Shown here: piece by piece, positions 7,204 through 12,183 of the stretch | Numbering within the stretch: the first letter of the stretch is position 1 | Layout: the number at the start of each line of letters is the position of its first letter | Origin: Pseudomonadota bacterium | Lineage (GTDB): Bacteria > Bdellovibrionota > Oligoflexia > Oligoflexales > Oligoflexaceae | Direction of reading: 5' to 3' | DNA: 12,183 bases | Assembly (NCBI GenBank): GCA_029556045.1 | Contig: JAKQGS010000100.1 | Coordinates: 1-12,183, forward strand | The notes under the pieces: generated by a model | Told to the model about the DNA's origin: nothing | Databases searched by the model: none | What the model saw: only the letters and a program-made list of their open reading frames with translations | Made by a program: the position numbers and the translations under genes

Positions 7204-7325
7204 GCATCCATAAACGCCACGATTGCTGTGTTGTGATGCGCCGCTCACATCCTCATGTACTTACTCTTATGTACACTCCGGTGTTCGCGGCTTTCACGCC
7301 TTGCACTCGCGGCGTTTCTGGATGC
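7204..7325. repeat. 122-bp imperfect palindrome in the lipoprotein-ssb convergent gap
   Basis: The left arm at 7204-7226 begins GCATCCATAAACGCC. The right arm at 7303-7325 ends GGCGTTTCTGGATGC, whose reverse complement matches 14 of 15 bases there and 20 of 23 over the full arm. Near the centre TGTAC (7256-7260) faces GTACA (7271-7275) almost concentrically, so the whole segment can fold as one long interrupted hairpin. No protein-coding frame with supporting features is seen in it. It resembles a small non-autonomous (MITE- or REP-like) element or a structured 3' region. No clear target-site duplication flanks it, and the arm ends do not match integron attC R boxes. One copy only in this window. 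Confidence 0.6.
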
Positions 7326-7343
7326 TCTGGTTTATCCGCAATC

Positions 7344-7793
7344 TTAGAAGGGGATGTCGTCCAAGCTGGGTGTTCCCGGGCCCCCAAAGTCATTCATCAT
7401 AGGGGGTTCTGAGGGTTGATAGTTAGGCTGACCGCTGGGCTGCTCGGAGCGGGACGCTGTTCCGCCACCGACAAATTGGACATTTTGCGCAACAATTTCG
7501 GTTGAGTAACGCTTTTGTCCGGTCGCTTTATCTTCCCACGAACGGGTTTGGATCCGACCTTCTACATAAACGGAACGGCCCTTGCTTAAATATTTTGCAC
7601 AGTTTTCCGCCTGTTTATTCCATACAATGACCCGGTGCCATTCGGTGGATTCCTGGCGGTTGCCATCCTTGTCGTTGCGAACATCGGTGGTGGCAATATT
7701 GAGGGTGCAGACGGCGGCGCCACTCGGGGTGTAACGAAGTTCGGGATCCTGGCCTAAATTGCCTAAAATAATGGCGCGGTTGACGGATGCCAT
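7344..7793 (-). CDS. ssb: Single-stranded DNA-binding protein
   Basis: This 149-aa SSB coats single-stranded DNA during replication, repair and recombination, as a tetramer in well-studied relatives. The OB-fold fills residues 1-110: [24 protein letters not shown] at the start, Trp52 and Trp58 in [27 protein letters not shown] (Trp86), and [16 protein letters not shown] short Gln/Pro/Ser linker (about 111-140) follows, and the protein ends with the acidic tip LDDIPF, the docking site for RecO, PriA, the Pol III chi subunit and other partners. The start is ATG 7793-7791, seven bases after AAGGAG. The linker is shorter than in E. coli SSB (178 aa). It stands alone: it is not in the rpsF-ssb-rpsR arrangement, is divergent from the gene at 8039 and convergent with the gene ending at 7134. 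Confidence 0.97.
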   Translation of the reverse strand: MASVNRAIILGNLGQDPELRYTPSGAAVCTLNIATTDVRNDKDGNRQESTEWHRVIVWNKQAENCAKYLSKGRSVYVEGRIQTRSWEDKATGQKRYSTEIVAQNVQFVGGGTASRSEQPSGQPNYQPSEPPMMNDFGGPGTPSLDDIPF

Positions 7794-7923
7794 GTGCTAT
7801 CTCCTTGTATAAATTGGCTAATTGTTGTCCCCAGCGATCCAGCCATAACTCGTGAAACCGTTGGCAGGCCATGTCTGCACTGCTATCTGCGATTGAGGGA
7901 TCGTTGGAATCCTGTTGCCGTCA

Positions 7924-7929
7924 TTTATA
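7924..7929 (-). promoter_or_regulatory. Candidate -10 element for ssb
   Basis: On the minus strand TATAAA occurs 131 nt before the ssb start. CTGTCA lies 19 bp upstream of it, a 4-of-6 match to the -35 consensus with a long spacer. It would give a leader of roughly 125 nt. The 245-nt divergent region (7794-8038) otherwise shows only the two ribosome sites; I see no LexA-type box of known consensus. Confidence 0.3.
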
Positions 7930-8038
7930 GCGGATGACCGTGGGGGAATGACAGGAAAAAATTCGGATGGACGAGACTTGCCATTCAGTGACATGGTAAA
8001 GTGCTGATTCTTCACCAAACAGTTGATAGGGAGACTCC

Positions 8039-9523
8039 GTGACAATGAACGGTTTGATGGCGGGCGCAGGTGGCTCCGGGTTCCTAAGATACTTAATGAT
8101 CGGTTTGTTTTGGGGAGTCCTGACCGCTGCATGTGCCAACGAAGAAAAGTTTCCTGACCTGGGATTGAATTTTGGGGGACCGGTCGGTCTCGATGTCAGC
8201 GCGGATGGTCAGTATTTTTATGTGCTCAATTCCGATTTTGAACGCACGTATAACGAGGGGTCCATCCTAATCATCAAAGAGGATGGCACCAAGGTCAGGG
8301 CTCTCTCGACGGCTCGGATGGGGCGGGGACTCAAAGTGGCTGGTCAGCGGATGCTGGCCTTCTACGACAGCGATGGCGAAGACACGGCGCCGAAGGTGGA
8401 GTATTACGATCTATCCACGCCCGAAGAGCCTCGGCTAGTGAACACATGGGAACTGGATTGCAGCCCTATCAATGTGGAATTGCGGGGCGACTACGTCCAT
8501 TTTGCCATTGCCTGCCTCCGGGGTGGGCTCTATATCGGCACTTTTGCGGATGATCCCGCTCAATCAACGGTTAAAAAAGTGCGCGACTACGGCATCAACC
8601 GGCGAGCGATGTTTCTGGATACCAAACGGGAACTTCTCCTGTCCTTTGTCTCTGATATGGGGCAGCAGGATTCCGGGGATGGTACGTTTGAAGATCTGAA
8701 ATCCTACAACGATAGCGGCGACGAAATCGCCGGCTCCGGCAGCAACGAGATACCGGACAGCTTTGAAAATACCAAAGCCAGTCGACGGCGCATCAGTCAG
8801 CGATATGTCTACCAATATGCGGTCTATGACATCAAAGCGGAACGGGAGGCGCAGCCTGAGAGTTTCCCCCTGCGTAAACTCAATGATACCAAGGATCCTT
8901 CCGCGGACCTGGAGTTGCGGTGGCTCTATTTCAACCTGTTTAATGCGGACGGGACGCCGGACACACCGGAAACCGTGCGTAATTCAGGAGTTAAAAACTA
9001 TCGAACCAATTTCTGGGAGGCCAAGCCGGCACCTGAAAGTGGTGATAGTTTTTATCTATCTCAGAGGGGAACGGTGGAACGGTCCAACAATGTGATTAAG
9101 GTTTCCATCATCGGTGATTTGCGTACCCAGGCCGGTGACGATGGAACTCAAAAAGCGCCGCTGACCCCGAATGTTTTGCAATTTGAGCGGGTGTACGGTT
9201 TCAAGGGGGAGTTGGACGGCCTGCATTATCCCGGGGACTTTGTCATCCGCAAGGTTGGGGGGCAGGACCTCTTGGTGGTCAATCATTTCAGGGATCTGGT
9301 GTATTGGAAGGCTAGCGACCGTCGTTATTCTCTGGCGGCCAAGGTCATGAATCAGGGCTTTTGGCTATCAGAGCTGAAGTCCACCGACCACAACCAGTCC
9401 TATTATCAGATTGCCATGAATCAAAAGGGGCGGGCGATCTCCCTGTCCTATTATGGCGGCTCCGTATTCCTCTTGGATGTTCAGCCGGGCGCTGATATAA
9501 GTGTGGTAAACCAGATATTTTAG
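8039..9523 (+). CDS. Predicted beta-propeller lipoprotein
   Basis: This 494-aa envelope protein has a long signal peptide (residues 1-31; FLRYLMIGLFWGVLTAA) ending at Cys32, with LTAA-C as the lipobox and ANEEK after it. The mature part looks like a WD40/YncE/LVIVD-type propeller. It has blade-like units such as GGPVGLDVSADGQYFYVLNS (47-64) and KVEYYDLSTPEEPRLVNTWEL (119-139), with further strand-turn-strand repeats to the C-terminus (GRAISLSYYGGSVFLLDVQPG). An Asp/Ser/Gly-rich insertion around 206-250 is probably a surface loop and might bind cations (inference). Cys141 and Cys159 may pair. The start is GTG 8039, five bases after GGGAG; ATG 8045 is an alternative that would shorten the N-terminus by two residues. 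Propellers usually serve as binding platforms; no enzyme motif is visible. Only 56 nt without a T-tract terminator separate it from smc, so co-transcription is possible. Confidence 0.72.
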   Translation: MTMNGLMAGAGGSGFLRYLMIGLFWGVLTAACANEEKFPDLGLNFGGPVGLDVSADGQYFYVLNSDFERTYNEGSILIIKEDGTKVRALSTARMGRGLKVAGQRMLAFYDSDGEDTAPKVEYYDLSTPEEPRLVNTWELDCSPINVELRGDYVHFAIACLRGGLYIGTFADDPAQSTVKKVRDYGINRRAMFLDTKRELLLSFVSDMGQQDSGDGTFEDLKSYNDSGDEIAGSGSNEIPDSFENTKASRRRISQRYVYQYAVYDIKAEREAQPESFPLRKLNDTKDPSADLELRWLYFNLFNADGTPDTPETVRNSGVKNYRTNFWEAKPAPESGDSFYLSQRGTVERSNNVIKVSIIGDLRTQAGDDGTQKAPLTPNVLQFERVYGFKGELDGLHYPGDFVIRKVGGQDLLVVNHFRDLVYWKASDRRYSLAAKVMNQGFWLSELKSTDHNQSYYQIAMNQKGRAISLSYYGGSVFLLDVQPGADISVVNQIF

Positions 9524-9579
9524 AAGTTGGTGAAAGCTCCGCCCCGCAAAGGCGGGACGTCGTGGACGGGTGAGGATTT

Positions 9580-12183
9580 ATGCACCTAAAAAAACTTATC
9601 ATTTCGGGATTTAAGTCCTTTGCTGACAAAGTGACTTTAAACTTTGGCTCCGGTATTACCGGCATTGTCGGGCCTAATGGCTCCGGCAAGAGCAACGTGA
9701 TCGATTCCGTGCGCTGGGTCATGGGTGAGCAAAACGCCAAACATTTGCGGGGGCAGGTGGCCACCGACATCATCTTTGCGGGTTCCGATAAAAGGAAGCC
9801 GTTGGGAATGGCGGAGGTCACCCTTGTTTTTGACAACACTGAGCCTGGAGCGTTTTGTCCACCGGAATACCGGCATGAACCGGAAATCTCACTCACCCGG
9901 CGCCTCTATATCGACGGGGAACGGGAATATCTCATCAATCGCAAGCCCTGTCGATTGAAGGACATTGTTAATTTTTTCGCCATTACCGGATTGGGTGGCC
10001 GCAGTTATTCGATGATCCAGCAGGGGCAGGTTGATCGGATTCTGAATGCCAAGCCCGAGGACGTGCGGGAAATTCTGGAAGAAGCTGCCGGAACGCTGGT
10101 CTTCAAAAACCGCCGGGCGTCCGCGCTTAAAAAACTTGAAATGACCAACGACAACCTGTCGCGGGTGGAAGACATCATTACGGAACTGTCCCGTCAGTTG
10201 GAAGCTCTCAAGGGGCAGGTGGAAAAGGCGCAAAAGTGGAAAGAACTTTCCGTGGAGTTGCGTCGCGAAGAGCTCAACCTGTTTGCCCATAATTATGTGC
10301 ACTTCAATGAACGATTTGTGGAATTGCAGAGTCTGTTGGATGGCGAAACCGACAAAGAAATCGGGTTTATGGGGGAGTTGGCTCACCTGGAAGCCCGCTA
10401 TGAAGAATTGCAGCAAATTCTCAATGAAGCCGACCCTGAGTTGGAAGGGCTGCGCGAAGAGATATCCATTATTCGCGAACAAATCGCCCGTTCGGAAAGC
10501 ACCATTGCTTCCTCCAATGTGGTGATTGAAAGCGGCCAAAAGCGTTTGACAGATCTGGATCGCGGTATCGATGAGGATACGGAAAGTCTGAAATCTCTGG
10601 AAGTGCAGATGCAGGACGCTTCTGCCCGTCTTGGTGAGGCGCAGTCTGCCGAGGAAAGCCTGCGGCAGTTGATGGAGGACTTTCAGAACGAAGTGGACTC
10701 CGCTGAAGAGGCAGCCCTGGTATTTCAGAATCGTCGCGATGAACTGGATCTGCAGCTTAAAAGTGTGGATCGCATGCTGGAAAGCAACGGTCTGCGGTGC
10801 GAGGCTATCGAGCGGGACCGCCAGCGTATCGTTATCGAACTGGGTCAAAACGGCGAACGTATTCAAAGCCTCAAGATCGATTTAGGCAATCTTGAAAAGA
10901 GCGCCGTGGAAACCCGTGCGAAAACCGCCGACAAGCAGACGGGTTTAGATCAGGATATCGCCCGCAAGCAGCAGCTTGAACAGGCTGTGGCCCACCGCTA
11001 CGAAGAGATTAAAGTTCAGGGGCTGCGTCGGGATGAGCTGCGGGAGAAGTTTTTTACCGCCAAAGCCCGCAGTGCCTCAATGCAGGAAATGGAAGGTGGA
11101 TTCGAGGATACGGTTGCCATTTTAAAAGAGCTGCGGTCATCGCCAGAATTTGATCAGAATTTGGCAGCTGGTATGCTGACGGACCTGATCAGCTTTGAGG
11201 AGAACTTTAAGACACTCAACGCATTGGTGGCCAGCAGCTTTGAACGTTGGGCCGAGCGAATTGTTGTGCCGCGAATTGAGGATTTGGAGAGCCTGGCAAC
11301 CTGGGTTCAACAAAAGAAAATGGGCGGGTTCCCCGTCGTCGTGGCAGCATCCGCCGATAGTGCCGAGGTGATCGCGCAACGCCAGCAATGGGCGGAACGT
11401 CACGGGATGAGACCTCTCCGGGACTTTGTGCGGGTTCAAGAGGAGACGGTGGATCTGACGGCAGTCTTGTCGCGGCTCTACTTTGCCGAGCAGGATTCCC
11501 TCTCGGTCCTGGCTATGTCTGAGATGCCACGGGGAGTGGTATTATTTACGTCCCGTGGATTAGCGGTATATGAGCCGCATATTTTTATGGTGACCGGTGG
11601 CAGCGCCACCAAGGGGATCTTAAGCCGCAAGAACGAAATTGAAAGCCTGCTGCAGAATATCGTCCAGATTGAAGCGGATTTAGCGGAGTTGAATGATGCT
11701 ATAGATAGTTTGGAGGCCGAACAATCCAGCGATCGCCAGGCTATTGCAGACATCGATGCCACCCTGAAGAATCTTAACCATGACCATCTAGCGGTGTTGG
11801 CGGAACTTCAGGCTGTTACACAACAGATGGAGCATAAAAAGGATCTGCTGGCTGAAGTCGAACAGCGATGTCGCGCTTTGGAGGATTCAGACCGCGCCTT
11901 TATCCGGGAGTTGGAAGACCTTGGCCAATCCCGCATCAATCAAGGTCTTGAACGCGAAAATATTATGACGTCCCAGGATTCTCTCAAAGACGAAGCAGCA
12001 TCTGTTGAAGATCGTCGCGAGGAAATTCAGCGGCAATTCAATCAGAAAAAAGTGGATTTGGCCAAATCGGAGGCCAGGGCTCAGGCGATCCAGGAGAATT
12101 TTGTCCAAACGCAAAAACAGGTGGAGCGTTTGCAACAATCACTGCAACGCCGTTATGAGGAGCGGGAAAAGATCCTTGCGGAC
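9580..12183 (+). CDS. smc: Chromosome segregation protein SMC, N-terminal 868 residues (3' partial)
   Basis: The frame is open from ATG 9580 to the window end (868 codons, no stop), so about a quarter to a third of the usual ~1,200-residue protein is missing. SMC is the ATPase arm of the Smc-ScpAB condensin that organises and segregates the chromosome. The N-terminal head starts MHLKKLIISGFKSFADKV, with Walker A GPNGSGKSN at 31-39, the VIDSVRWVMGEQ helix, and the Q-loop region YSMIQQGQVDRIL near 144-156, followed by EILEEAAG. Residues about 170-500 are heptad-rich coiled coil, about 510-680 the hinge (IVVPRIEDLESLATWV; then VTGGSATKGILSRKNEIESL), and 690-868 the returning coil. The ABC signature, Walker B and D-loop lie beyond the window. 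The hinge core departs from the common LG..LQ.IVV and GR.TFLP patterns. A short GTGAGG site precedes the ATG. Confidence 0.96.
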   Translation, partial: MHLKKLIISGFKSFADKVTLNFGSGITGIVGPNGSGKSNVIDSVRWVMGEQNAKHLRGQVATDIIFAGSDKRKPLGMAEVTLVFDNTEPGAFCPPEYRHEPEISLTRRLYIDGEREYLINRKPCRLKDIVNFFAITGLGGRSYSMIQQGQVDRILNAKPEDVREILEEAAGTLVFKNRRASALKKLEMTNDNLSRVEDIITELSRQLEALKGQVEKAQKWKELSVELRREELNLFAHNYVHFNERFVELQSLLDGETDKEIGFMGELAHLEARYEELQQILNEADPELEGLREEISIIREQIARSESTIASSNVVIESGQKRLTDLDRGIDEDTESLKSLEVQMQDASARLGEAQSAEESLRQLMEDFQNEVDSAEEAALVFQNRRDELDLQLKSVDRMLESNGLRCEAIERDRQRIVIELGQNGERIQSLKIDLGNLEKSAVETRAKTADKQTGLDQDIARKQQLEQAVAHRYEEIKVQGLRRDELREKFFTAKARSASMQEMEGGFEDTVAILKELRSSPEFDQNLAAGMLTDLISFEENFKTLNALVASSFERWAERIVVPRIEDLESLATWVQQKKMGGFPVVVAASADSAEVIAQRQQWAERHGMRPLRDFVRVQEETVDLTAVLSRLYFAEQDSLSVLAMSEMPRGVVLFTSRGLAVYEPHIFMVTGGSATKGILSRKNEIESLLQNIVQIEADLAELNDAIDSLEAEQSSDRQAIADIDATLKNLNHDHLAVLAELQAVTQQMEHKKDLLAEVEQRCRALEDSDRAFIRELEDLGQSRINQGLERENIMTSQDSLKDEAASVEDRREEIQRQFNQKKVDLAKSEARAQAIQENFVQTQKQVERLQQSLQRRYEEREKILAD

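Noticed and set aside
7204..7325. Integron attC site
   Set aside because: The size and imperfect palindrome fit, but the arm ends lack RYYYAAC and GTTRRRY boxes, and no integrase or cassette-like genes are nearby.
7146..7412. 88-codon + strand frame crossing the hairpin and palindrome
   Set aside because: It runs through two inverted repeats and into the antisense of ssb; composition is not coding-like and there is no ribosome site.
7615..7872. Minus-strand frame upstream of ssb starting MACQRFHELWLDRW
   Set aside because: The first part looks protein-like, but it has no ribosome site at its ATG and continues out of frame deep into ssb, where ssb is unquestionably the real frame.
9543..9556. 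Hairpin CCCGC-AAAG-GCGGG between the propeller lipoprotein and smc as a terminator
   Set aside because: The stem is only five bases and no T-tract follows, so intrinsic termination is not supported.
9889..10866. 325-codon minus-strand open frame rich in Phe, Leu and Gln
   Set aside because: It is fully antisense to the SMC head and coiled coil. Its Phe/Leu/Gln-rich composition is the expected mirror of a Glu/Lys/Gln coiled coil, and it lacks a convincing start or domain.

Overview
This 12.2 kb window is ordinary-looking chromosomal DNA from a Gram-negative bacterium. It has about 50% GC, dense genes and no mobile element, CRISPR array, rRNA or tRNA that I can see. A Myxococcota/Bdellovibrionota-type lineage (the old 'deltaproteobacteria', including Bdellovibrio-like or Oligoflexia-like groups) fits best. 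The reasons are an outer-membrane beta-barrel protein of the kind common in those groups, a conventional Smc rather than MukB, and three unrelated orphan lipoproteins with relaxed lipoboxes. This placement is inference from gene content.

Left part (1-3259, + strand): the 3' end of a PgcA/PGM2-type phosphohexomutase, then an outer-membrane beta-barrel protein, then a large polytopic membrane protein with a GT-C glycosyltransferase-like layout. The gaps are 56 and 17 nt, so this could be one envelope-related transcription unit. Next, convergent with only 8 nt between stop codons, is a minus-strand TIGR01777/SDR39U1-type NAD(P)-binding protein fused to a SRPBCC lipid/ligand-binding domain (3268-4653).

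Middle (4654-7343): a divergent promoter region leads to a small Thr/Pro-tailed lipoprotein (4846-5610) that ends in a strong intrinsic terminator. An AT-rich promoter region follows, carrying a perfect 7+5+7 dyad beside a -10-like box. It precedes a 427-aa cysteine-rich orphan lipoprotein (5851-7134). The 209-nt gap between that gene and the convergent ssb contains a 13-bp hairpin and a separate 122-bp imperfect palindrome with 23-nt arms. That palindrome is the most unexplained structure in the window.

Right part (7344-12183): ssb on the minus strand with the canonical DDIPF tip, a divergent 494-aa beta-propeller-like lipoprotein (8039-9523), and 56 nt later the start of smc (9580 to the window edge). 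The smc segment covers the N-terminal ATPase half, first coiled coil, hinge and part of the second coil.

No coherent new defence or biosynthetic system is evident. The best leads are the 122-bp palindrome, the dyad-controlled orphan lipoprotein, and the membrane/outer-membrane pair downstream of the phosphohexomutase.
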